Shown here: positions 33,921 to 41,417 of the stretch, in pieces | How positions within the stretch are numbered: position 1 is the first letter of the stretch | Layout of the letters: each line of letters starts with the position of its first letter | Origin: Blautia faecis | Lineage (GTDB): Bacteria; Bacillota; Clostridia; Lachnospirales; Lachnospiraceae | NCBI RefSeq assembly: GCF_020554845.1 | Contig: NZ_JAJCIA010000013.1 | Location: 31,479-95,478 of the forward strand | DNA: 64,000 nt | Direction of reading: 5' to 3' | Notes under the pieces: generated by a model | Told to the model about the DNA's origin: nothing | The model's input: the letters and a program-made list of their open reading frames with translations, nothing else | Databases searched by the model: none | Program-made: the position numbers and the translations under genes

Positions 33921-35027
33921 ATGGCTTATATTGAATCCATAAAATTAAGCAATTTCAGAAATTACGAATCGCTGGAACTTTCTTTTGACAAAGGAACCAA
34001 TATTTTTTATGGGGATAATGCCCAGGGAAAAACAAATATCCTGGAGTCTGTGTATCTGTGCGGAACCAGCAAATCCCATAAAGGAAGCAAAGATCGGGAG
34101 ATTATCCGCTTTGAACAGGATGAAGCCCATATCCGCATGATGGTGGGAAAAGATTCCATGTCTTATAAGATTGACATGCACCTTCGGAAAAATAAGGCCA
34201 AGGGCGTGGCAATCAACGGGCTTCCCATAAAGAAGGCGAGAGAGCTTCTCGGTGTGGTGAATCTGGTTTTCTTTTCCCCGGAGGATCTGAATATTATCAA
34301 AAACGGTCCGGGAGAGCGACGAAGATTCATGGACGCGGAGCTTTGTCAGCTGGATAAACTATACCTCACAGATCTTGCCGGATACAATCATGTTCTGAAT
34401 CAGAGAAATAAGCTGCTGAAGGATATGTATAAGCGACCGGATCTTGGAGCGACTCTGGATGTATGGGATATGCAGCTGGTAAATTATGGCCGTAAGATCA
34501 TTGGCAAAAGAAGAGAATTTGTGGAGTCCCTTAATGAGATCATTAAGGAAATTCACAGAAATCTTACCGGCGGTATTGAGAATATAGAAGTGATATATGA
34601 ACCAAGCGTGGAGAGTGAGGCTTTGGAAGAGAGCCTTTTCCGCAACAGAGACCGGGATCTTCGGATGAAAATGACTTCGTCCGGACCTCACAGGGATGAC
34701 CTAATGGTGGCTGTGAACGGAATTGATATCCGCAAATATGGTTCGCAGGGGCAGCAGAGAACAGCAGCCCTTTCCCTGAAACTTTCGGAGATTTATCTGG
34801 TGGAGAAGATCATTCATGATAAACCAGTTCTGCTTCTGGACGATGTCCTTTCGGAGCTGGACAGCAGCCGTCAGAATTATCTTCTTGAGAGTATTCATGA
34901 TATTCAGACCATGATCACCTGTACTGGTCTGGATGATTTTGTCAGTCATCAGTTTACGATCAATAAAGTGTTTCACGTTGTGGCAGGGCATGTGTATCAG
35001 CCGATGGGGGGTCCTGCAGATAAATAA
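33921..35027 (+). CDS. recF: DNA replication and repair protein RecF
   Basis: A 368-residue SMC-like ATPase for loading RecA at gaps. Walker A is GDNAQGKTN, the signature SQGQQRTAALSLKLSE is near residue 275, and Walker B is VLLLDDVLSELD. Length is typical. The gene starts immediately after yaaA. In Bacillus it is followed by yaaB-gyrB-gyrA; here a large unknown gene follows and gyrBA lie 22 kb away. Confidence 0.97.
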   Translation: MAYIESIKLSNFRNYESLELSFDKGTNIFYGDNAQGKTNILESVYLCGTSKSHKGSKDREIIRFEQDEAHIRMMVGKDSMSYKIDMHLRKNKAKGVAINGLPIKKARELLGVVNLVFFSPEDLNIIKNGPGERRRFMDAELCQLDKLYLTDLAGYNHVLNQRNKLLKDMYKRPDLGATLDVWDMQLVNYGRKIIGKRREFVESLNEIIKEIHRNLTGGIENIEVIYEPSVESEALEESLFRNRDRDLRMKMTSSGPHRDDLMVAVNGIDIRKYGSQGQQRTAALSLKLSEIYLVEKIIHDKPVLLLDDVLSELDSSRQNYLLESIHDIQTMITCTGLDDFVSHQFTINKVFHVVAGHVYQPMGGPADK

Positions 35028-35076
35028 GCTTGCGAAGTAGTATGCGATATGCTAAACTGGCATTAACTATGGAAAG

Positions 35077-37740
35077 TTGGTGAAAAATTTGGACAAAGAG
35101 GAATTTCGGGTTAAACTTGAAGAGATTAACCATTTAGTAGAACAGAAAGACTATAAGGGAGCCATGAATGTTGTAGACAGCATTGACTGGCGCCGTGTGA
35201 AAAATGTTCGTACCCTTTGTGTGGTTGGTGAAATCTATGCTGCCAATAAACGCTATGAGGACAGCAAGGAAATTTTCCTGCTGGCTTATCACAGAGCCTC
35301 CATTGGTAAGAACATTCTTTATCGTCTTGTAGAAGTTTCCCTGAAGCTGGGACAGGTTTCCGAGGCAGTGGAATTTTATCAGGAGTACAGGGAAGTTGCG
35401 CCAAATGATAATACGCAGTACATCCTGAAATACAAGATCCTGAAAGAAAAAAAGGCTCCTCTTGCAGAGCAGATCAAGGTTCTGGAGGATTATAAGGAGA
35501 AAGAATTTACCGAAAAATGGTCTTACGAGCTTGCCAAACTGTACTATCAGGATGGTGACAAAGAGAAATGTCTGGAGCTTTGCAACGAGATCATTCTCTG
35601 GTTCAACGAGGGTAACTACGTGATGAAGGCTATGGACCTGAAACAGCGTATGGGTGCTCTTACTGGCGCGGAGAAAGAGCGGTATGAACAGCAGTTTGTA
35701 CCGAAGCTTCTGAAACCTGAGGAAGCAGATACCATCAAGGAAGAAGAGAAAGCACCGAAAGCTGAGAACCAGGGAAGCGAATCTATTGAAAGTATTCAGA
35801 TCAAGAGCGAGGATCTGGATGGCGTAGAGAGTCTTCAGGATAAAATTTCCAAAGGACTTCGTGACATCTTTGGAAGCCGTAAGATGGATGAAATGGAAGA
35901 CAGCATTGTTTCCACTGAGCAGACGAAAGAGGTTCAGGAAGAAATGCTTCGTGATCCGGCTTCTGAGAAAGAATATGAAAGTGTACCGGAGCTGGAGCCT
36001 GAAACTGGCAAGGTGAAAGTGGAGAATACCAAGGAGAATGTTGCTGAAGAATCTGTGAGTACAGCAGATGAGACTGCGGAGGAATCAGCAGAAGCAGTTT
36101 CCGAAGAGAATACAGAAGGTTTAGAGAATGCAGATCGTTCAGAGTCTGCAGAAGAGAAGAACGCATTTTCCACAGAAACAGAAACACCTGTTGAGAACCT
36201 GAAAATGCCTACACTGAATATTCCGGATTCTATGAAGAATATGGTACCGGAAGAGATTGAGGTTCCTAAGGCACCTGTACAGAATAACCTTTTCAGTGAT
36301 GAGGCTGATGCTGCGGAAAAAATGAAAGATGAGAAACCTGCATTTGATTTTTCAAATTTCAATCTGGAGGATACGATTCTTGCTGCTGCTTCTGCACAGG
36401 GAATTGAAATTCCGGATGAGAAGGTAGATGAAGAGAAAGTTCAAGAAGAAAATAAAGAAATTGTAGAAGTCGCCAAAGAAATATCTACGCAACCTCAGAA
36501 AGCTGTAAAAGAAGAAAAAGTAGAGAAGATTCCGGAAGAAGAGGAAGTTATCACTGAGGACGAGGAAGAAATCGAGCCAGAACCAGAGCAGAAAAAGCCG
36601 GTTGTAGAACTTGAGGAAGAGGAATTCCTTTCCGAAGAGGATCTTCAGGCTGCTGAGGATGAGTTTATGAATGGTCCGGCAGGACATAAGGAGAAAGAAG
36701 AGCCTTCTGATGATTCCATGTCTGAGGATGAATTTATTGCCAAGCTTCTCAGAGAGAGCATTGGCGAAGAAGAGGATGAGGATATGCCTCCAGCTGCAGA
36801 TGATGTGGTTGAAACGGAAGATGCAGAGGAAGAACCGGAAGATTCTGAGGACGAAAACTTTGATTTTGATGAGGATGAAGAGGAAGAAGAGTCTTCTGAA
36901 TCTCTTTCCGAGGAAGAGGAACTGGAACAGTTTATCGATTCTATTCAGCCAAAGGATAAGAGAAATCTATCTGACATTGTGCCAAGAGAGAAATCACTCA
37001 CCGATGATGAGAAGAAGCTGTTTACATATTTTGTAAAGGTTCCGGGAATGCGGGAACAGCTGATCAGTGCACTTTGCGATGTGCAGATGGCGGCTGCTGA
37101 TAAGACCTCCAAGACTGGAAACGTGATCGTCATGGGTGGGAAAGAAACTGGTAAGACAAGACTGATCGCAAGCTTGATTCCGGCAATCTGTAAAGAGCTG
37201 AATCTGCCGGCTTCCAAGGTGGCTTATGTATTTGCCGACCAGCTGAACGAGATGGATATTACGAAAGTGATTGGCAAGCTTAGCGGTGGTTTCCTTGTCA
37301 TTGAGAATGCTAACCAGCTGACACAGGAAACAGTAGATATTCTGGATAAGGCTATGGAGTTCCGCACAGACGGACTTACTGTGATCATTGAGGATGAGAA
37401 GATCGGAATGCGTAAGCTGATTGCAAGATTCCCGAAATTCGCCAAGAAGTTTACATCCATGATCAACATTCCGGTATTTACCAATGATGAACTTGTAAAC
37501 TTTGCAAGAGTTTACACCAAGGAAAATGGTTACAAGATCGACCAGATGGGAATGCTTGCATTGTATAATCTGATCGGTGTGAACCAGAAAGAAGACCAGC
37601 CTATGAACATTGGCGCAGTTAAGGAAATGCTTGACGCAGCAATGGCGAAATCCCAGGGCGGACTTCTGAAGTTTAATAAGAAAAAGAGAGTAGACCGTGA
37701 TGGATTTACGGTTCTTTATGAGAAAGATTTTGCAAAATAA
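35077..37740 (+). CDS. uncharacterised helical-repeat/acidic/P-loop protein
   Basis: An 887-residue protein with three parts. Residues about 1-200 are TPR-like helical repeats (GEIYAANKRYEDSKEIFLLA, SLKLGQVSEAVEFYQEYREV). Residues about 215-655 are a long Glu/Asp-rich, low-complexity region without hydrophobic segments. Residues about 665-880 resemble an AAA+ module with Walker A GGKETGKT at 687-694 and a Walker B-like FLVIENANQL in which the usual Asp-Glu is Glu-Asn. A lid-like segment, DELVNFARVYTKENGYKID, follows. There is no signal peptide. The exact start is uncertain (TTG 35077, GTG 35080 or TTG 35089; only GGAAAG is upstream). Its place in the recF locus suggests a constitutive role; function unknown. 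Confidence 0.85.
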   Translation: MVKNLDKEEFRVKLEEINHLVEQKDYKGAMNVVDSIDWRRVKNVRTLCVVGEIYAANKRYEDSKEIFLLAYHRASIGKNILYRLVEVSLKLGQVSEAVEFYQEYREVAPNDNTQYILKYKILKEKKAPLAEQIKVLEDYKEKEFTEKWSYELAKLYYQDGDKEKCLELCNEIILWFNEGNYVMKAMDLKQRMGALTGAEKERYEQQFVPKLLKPEEADTIKEEEKAPKAENQGSESIESIQIKSEDLDGVESLQDKISKGLRDIFGSRKMDEMEDSIVSTEQTKEVQEEMLRDPASEKEYESVPELEPETGKVKVENTKENVAEESVSTADETAEESAEAVSEENTEGLENADRSESAEEKNAFSTETETPVENLKMPTLNIPDSMKNMVPEEIEVPKAPVQNNLFSDEADAAEKMKDEKPAFDFSNFNLEDTILAAASAQGIEIPDEKVDEEKVQEENKEIVEVAKEISTQPQKAVKEEKVEKIPEEEEVITEDEEEIEPEPEQKKPVVELEEEEFLSEEDLQAAEDEFMNGPAGHKEKEEPSDDSMSEDEFIAKLLRESIGEEEDEDMPPAADDVVETEDAEEEPEDSEDENFDFDEDEEEEESSESLSEEEELEQFIDSIQPKDKRNLSDIVPREKSLTDDEKKLFTYFVKVPGMREQLISALCDVQMAAADKTSKTGNVIVMGGKETGKTRLIASLIPAICKELNLPASKVAYVFADQLNEMDITKVIGKLSGGFLVIENANQLTQETVDILDKAMEFRTDGLTVIIEDEKIGMRKLIARFPKFAKKFTSMINIPVFTNDELVNFARVYTKENGYKIDQMGMLALYNLIGVNQKEDQPMNIGAVKEMLDAAMAKSQGGLLKFNKKKRVDRDGFTVLYEKDFAK

Positions 37741-37824
37741 GTAATAGGGGAATTGCAGACAGCTGCCCAGATTGTGTGATTTGCAGATAATGATTAAATA
37801 ATTTAAAAGAAAGAGGAAATTAAT

Positions 37825-38700
37825 ATGACCAGACCTTATTTAGGAAATCCGAAATATACCATTGAAGTTCTTCAAAAGTATAATTTTGCTTTCCAGAAAA
37901 GGTTTGGTCAGAATTTTCTTATCGATACCCATGTTCTGGAAAAAATAATCGAGGCTTCCAAGATCACCAAGGATGATTTTGTTCTGGAAATCGGACCGGG
38001 TATTGGAACTATGACCCAGTATCTGGCTGAGGCAGCCAGAGAAGTGGTGGCTGTAGAGATTGATAAGACATTGATCCCGATTCTGGAAAATGATACTTTG
38101 AAAGACTGGGATAATGTGACTGTGATCAACGAGGATATCCTGAAAGTTGATATTGCGGCGCTGGCACAGGAGAAAAATGGGGGCAAGCCTATCAAGGTGG
38201 TTGCCAATCTGCCTTATTATATTACCACACCAATCATCATGGGACTTTTTGAAAACCATGTTCCCATTTCTTCAATCACCATTATGGTACAGAAGGAAGT
38301 GGCAGACAGAATGCAGGTTGGTCCTGGAACAAAGGATTACGGTGCTTTGTCTCTGGCTGTTCAGTATTATGCCAGACCGCAGATCATTGCGAATGTTCCG
38401 CCAAACTGTTTTATGCCAAGACCGAAGGTGGGAAGTGCTGTTATCCAGCTTGTGAGATATGAAGAGCCGCCAGTGCAGGTGGACAATGAGAAGCTGATGT
38501 TCAGGCTGATCCGGGCATCTTTTAATCAGAGAAGAAAAACATTGGTAAATGGACTGAAGAACTCCCAGGAGCTTGATTTTTCAAAAGAGGAAATTGAGAA
38601 AGCTATGGCAGAGACCGGAATTCCGGTAAATGTGAGAGGCGAAGCGCTTACTTTAGCAGAATTTGCTGATCTTGCAAACGCATTTAATAAATTGAGATAG
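37825..38700 (+). CDS. rsmA: 16S rRNA dimethyladenosine transferase
   Basis: A 291-residue methyltransferase that dimethylates A1518/A1519 of 16S rRNA. The N-terminus contains KRFGQNFLIDTHVLEKI, motif I is VLEIGPGIGTMTQYL, and the catalytic motif is NLPYYITTP. The C-terminal domain carries FNQRRKTLVNGL. AAAGAGG precedes the ATG. Followed by two hairpins. Confidence 0.97.
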   Translation: MTRPYLGNPKYTIEVLQKYNFAFQKRFGQNFLIDTHVLEKIIEASKITKDDFVLEIGPGIGTMTQYLAEAAREVVAVEIDKTLIPILENDTLKDWDNVTVINEDILKVDIAALAQEKNGGKPIKVVANLPYYITTPIIMGLFENHVPISSITIMVQKEVADRMQVGPGTKDYGALSLAVQYYARPQIIANVPPNCFMPRPKVGSAVIQLVRYEEPPVQVDNEKLMFRLIRASFNQRRKTLVNGLKNSQELDFSKEEIEKAMAETGIPVNVRGEALTLAEFADLANAFNKLR

Positions 38701-38737
38701 ATATCAAGAACGGGGCGTAAGCCCCGTTCTCGATATC
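38700..38737. terminator. strong hairpin after rsmA without T-tail
   Basis: GATATC and AGAACGGGGC arms around GTAA with matching GCCCCGTTCT and GATATC. Very stable, but no T-run follows, so it may be an mRNA 3'-end stabiliser. Confidence 0.6.
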
Positions 38738-38816
38738 TTCGGATTGCTTCGCAGCGTTGCGGCTCCCGTGATCCTTCACATGTTCGGAAATGATTTACTG
38801 CATAAATCTTATACAA

Positions 38817-38853
38817 ATAAAAATCACCCGGTGGCTAGACGGGTGATTTTTAT
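38817..38853 (+). terminator. rho-independent terminator
   Basis: AAAAATCACCCG and CGGGTGATTTTTA around GTGGCTAGA, followed by TTTT. Confidence 0.85.
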
Positions 38854-38913
38854 TTTGTCTCAAATATATTTTTTAAAAGGAAGGAGAGTCAATCACTTTT
38901 GGGTGACTGACAT

Positions 38914-39076
38914 ATGAAAAAGAAATTTTATAAAAATAATGTTGGCTGTTATTATTTTTATGATGTTAGTATATCGGGAAAGTTTGAAAGAATCGTGTTT
39001 ATCTTATGAAAAATTAGTGAACGAATTTGAAAAGATTTGTAACTTCCTGGAAAAATGGGCTGTTTTTGGAGATTAG
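38914..39076 (+). pseudogene. possible frameshifted small secreted or membrane peptide gene
   Basis: From the ATG at 38914 the frame starts MKKKF, then leaves the hydrophobic frame at AAATTTTATAAAAATAATG. One base shift would give MKKKFIKIMLAVIIFMMLVY followed by about 35 charged residues ending WAVFGD. A start at 38939 reads the second part directly (45 codons). The ribosome-site fit is poor. It may be a decayed gene, a programmed shift, or chance. Confidence 0.25.
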
Positions 39077-39249
39077 TTATAAAAAGATTATAAAGTTTTT
39101 AGATACATTTTACAAATAAAAGGAAAAGGTGTAGTATAATGGGCTGGAATCTGGAGGAAGATTTATTTCCGGTATTGATTAAATTTCAGAAGAAAATTAC
39201 TTGATATGAGGAAATCAGATCATAAATATGACCAGATTCCAGCAGTTTG

Positions 39250-39360
39250 TGAACAGAATATTAACTATTGCTGGTCAGACCATGAACAGCAGCTATTTAA
39301 TTGTTACTGGAGAGATTTGAACAGATGACATTTAATCGTTACTGGGCAAGTCTTGAACAG
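39250..39360. repeat. four TGAACAG boxes in imperfect 35-bp repeats
   Basis: TGAACAG occurs at 39250, 39283, 39318 and 39354 (steps 33, 35, 36). The last three units share TTTAAT(T/C)GTTACTGG before the box. The array ends 16 bp before the ribosome site of the secreted protein gene. It could be an operator array or leader repeats. Confidence 0.75.
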
Positions 39361-39386
39361 CAACATTCAATCAGGAGGTAATTATC

Positions 39387-39836
39387 ATGATAAAAATGAA
39401 AAAATCAGCAGCACTTATCCTTGCAGGAGTTCTTGCATGTTCCATGCCGATGCCGGTTATGGCATCCAGTGATACAGAAGTAGTAGAAAGTCTTCTGGAC
39501 AGTGGAATTGATTTTCTTGCTTCTGACCCTGGAAAAGCAGTAGACATTATTATGTATGCCAAGGATCTTGTAGACCAGCAGAACATCACAGATGACCAGG
39601 TACGAAGTGCTGTAACTCAGGCAGCAGACCATTTTGGGGTATCTCTTTCTGATTCAGAGGTAGATTCCCTTGTTTCTGTAGTACGCAAGGTTCTGGATGC
39701 AAAAATTGACGAAGATGCTCTTAGAAGCGATGTAAATTCTGTATACAGTAAGCTGCAGGATATGGGTGTTACAAAGGATGATGCCAAAGGTCTTGTGTCG
39801 AAGTTAATCGAATTTGTAAAAGGATTATTCGAATGA
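39387..39836 (+). CDS. secreted DUF1002-like helical protein
   Basis: A 149-residue exported protein with a clear signal peptide (ALILAGVLACSMPMPVMA, cleavage after residue about 27). The mature part is helical and acidic, with ITDDQVRSAVTQAADHFGVS then LSDSEVDSLVSVVRKVL and a closing helix LVSKLIEFVKGLF. The spacing of TDDQ and LSDSE resembles DUF1002 repeats, but the protein is shorter than typical DUF1002 proteins. AGGAGG lies 7 bases before the ATG. It stands alone, preceded by a 35-bp repeat array and possibly a promoter with TATAAT at 39135. Function unknown. Confidence 0.8.
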   Translation: MIKMKKSAALILAGVLACSMPMPVMASSDTEVVESLLDSGIDFLASDPGKAVDIIMYAKDLVDQQNITDDQVRSAVTQAADHFGVSLSDSEVDSLVSVVRKVLDAKIDEDALRSDVNSVYSKLQDMGVTKDDAKGLVSKLIEFVKGLFE

Positions 39837-39982
39837 GAAACGTAAAATGTGCAAAATGTATAACTTTACCAAATTAAAGTAAAGATGCAAATGTGGTAAA
39901 TTTATAAAAAAAGAGGAAAATGAAAGAAGAAATTGTGCAAATAAAACAAATGTTCATTATTCGTTAACAATTTGCATGTATT

Positions 39983-40011
39983 TTGTTCATAAGTATCTGA
40001 TACTATATAAT
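39983..40011 (+). promoter_or_regulatory. sigma-A promoter with no downstream gene before hairpin
   Basis: TTGTTC, 17 bp, TATAAT. The next structures are two hairpins at 40041-40058 and 40082-40104, and no credible frame follows. Confidence 0.65.
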
Positions 40012-40017
40012 CAGTTC

Positions 40018-40116
40018 GAAAGAACATACACAGAAGACGTTGTAATGACACCATTACACATAAAATTTTTTCATAATAATCGCCCCGGCAGCTACTGCCG
40101 GGGCACTCCTCGTTTT
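40018..40116 (+). ncRNA. candidate small RNA of about 100 nt
   Basis: A promoter at 39983-40011 is followed by a TGTAATG/CATTACA stem-loop and a perfect 10-bp GCCCCGGCAG/CTGCCGGGGC stem with a 3-base loop, then TTTT nine bases later. The shape fits a short structured RNA or an independent terminator. It is not similar to any RNA family I recognise. Confidence 0.35.
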
Positions 40117-40216
40117 AGAGCGTATTTGAAAAAGTATTCCTGCAATCTGCACGCTCTGGAGCGTGTTTGAAAAAGGTTTTTTGCAAGATGTGCGTCACAA
40201 TTTTTGGGAAAATTTG
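40117..40216. repeat. family-1 repeats, two partial copies
   Basis: AGAGCGTATTTGAAAAAGTA (a truncated end, 40117-40157) is joined to GAGCGTGTTTGAAAAAGG (a left end up to about 40216). Confidence 0.7.
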
Positions 40217-40226
40217 TCTGAATATG

Positions 40227-40280
40227 CCGCTCTTTAAACGCCAGATATTACACTCTGACGCTTAAAGAGCGGTGTTTTTT
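40227..40280 (+). terminator. terminator-like hairpin upstream of S1-domain gene
   Basis: An 11-bp perfect stem CCGCTCTTTAA/TTAAAGAGCGG with a 24-base loop, followed by TGTTTTTT. Confidence 0.7.
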
Positions 40281-40303
40281 CGAATGTACATTCCAAAATT
40301 TAT

Positions 40304-40331
40304 TTGCAACGAATAAGCGGTGTGCTATAAT
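40304..40331 (+). promoter_or_regulatory. promoter of S1-domain protein gene
   Basis: TTGCAA, 16 bp, TATAAT, with AAAGGAG further down before the ATG at 40364. Confidence 0.8.
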
Positions 40332-40363
40332 GAAGCAAAAACAGGGGCAAAGGAGTCTAGGTC

Positions 40364-41269
40364 ATGGCAGAGACAATGAAGGATTACGAAGCAGAACTTG
40401 AAGCTTCTTTTAAGAAAATTGAAGAAGGCGACATTCTCACAGGAACAGTTGTGAGTGTAGATGATAAAGAAATTATTGTAGATTTAAAATATTATGCAGA
40501 AGGTATTATCCCGGTAGAAGATTACAGTAGAGAGCCGGGCTTTAACGTTAAAGAAGAAGTACACCCTGGAGATGAAGTTTCCGCCACAGTCGTAAGAAAA
40601 GACGATGGAAACGGCAACATCCTTTTATCCAAAGTTGAAGCTACTGACGTCCTGGCTTGGGACAAATTAAAAGAGCTGAAAGCCTCCGGAGAGGTTCTTG
40701 ATGTAGTGGTAAAAGGTGTAGTAAACGGCGGTGCAGTTGCTTATGTAGAAGGTGTGCGCGGCTTTATCCCGGCCTCCAAGCTGGCCTTGAATTACGTAGA
40801 AGACACCAACGAATATCTGAACAGACACATCCAGGTTCAGGTAATCGATGTCAATAAAGAGGACAAAAAACTGATTCTTTCTGCGAAAGAAATTTTAAGG
40901 GAAAAAGCAGAAGAGGAAAGAAAGAATAAAATTTCCAATATCCAGCCAGGCTTTGTAACAGAAGGAACTGTAGAGAGCCTTCAGCCATACGGCGCATTTG
41001 TAGATCTTGGAAACGGCGTATCCGGACTGGTACATATTTCCCAGATTTGCGAAAAGAGAATCCGTAAACCATCAGAAGTTCTTGCAGTTGGAGATAAGGT
41101 GAAAGTAAAAGTAACTGCAGTGAAAGATGGAAAACTGAGCCTGAGTATCAAAGAAGCAACTGATATGATGGCAAAAGAAGTGGAAGAAGAGAAAATAGAA
41201 ATCCCACAGTCCGGAGAAGAGGCAACCACATCTCTGGGAGCTTTATTTGCAAATATTAAACTGAATTAA
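40364..41269 (+). CDS. S1 RNA-binding domain protein (ribosomal S1-like)
   Basis: A 301-residue protein with three S1 modules: about residues 20-90 (GDILTGTVVSVDDKEIIVDL), 105-175 (VVVKGVVNGGAVAYVEGVRG, ending RHIQVQVIDVNKEDKKLILS) and 195-268 (GFVTEGTVESLQPYGAFVDL). The third is the most canonical, with GLVHISQI. Such three-domain proteins are the short S1 form in Clostridia and bind mRNA at or off the ribosome. It has a strong promoter of its own. Whether it is a true ribosomal protein cannot be decided from sequence. Confidence 0.9.
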   Translation: MAETMKDYEAELEASFKKIEEGDILTGTVVSVDDKEIIVDLKYYAEGIIPVEDYSREPGFNVKEEVHPGDEVSATVVRKDDGNGNILLSKVEATDVLAWDKLKELKASGEVLDVVVKGVVNGGAVAYVEGVRGFIPASKLALNYVEDTNEYLNRHIQVQVIDVNKEDKKLILSAKEILREKAEEERKNKISNIQPGFVTEGTVESLQPYGAFVDLGNGVSGLVHISQICEKRIRKPSEVLAVGDKVKVKVTAVKDGKLSLSIKEATDMMAKEVEEEKIEIPQSGEEATTSLGALFANIKLN

Positions 41270-41324
41270 TATAAAGTGCAGATTTGGACGATTAAGACAA
41301 TCGCCCAAAATGAAAATCTTCTGT

Positions 41325-41339
41325 AGAGCGTGTTTGAGA
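41325..41339. repeat. family-1 end fragment
   Basis: AGAGCGTGTTTGAGA, an isolated end sequence preceded by GT as in other copies. Confidence 0.55.
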
Positions 41340-41417
41340 AGTAGACCCGAAATAAAAACTCTGTTTACAGATGAAAAGTGTGCAGAGGTCAGCTGAATTT
41401 TGGAAGGAAGAATGTGA

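Noticed and set aside
34969..34978. Further parS candidates in recF (34969) and the histidine kinase (48678)
   Set aside because: Only the TGTTTCACG half-site is present; the second half is not complementary.
39250..39360. CRISPR-like array
   Set aside because: Units are imperfect and contiguous without unique spacers; no cas genes are present in the window.
39976..40170. A 64-codon frame at 39976
   Set aside because: It starts before the -10 of the promoter at 39983-40011 and ends in a family-1 repeat.
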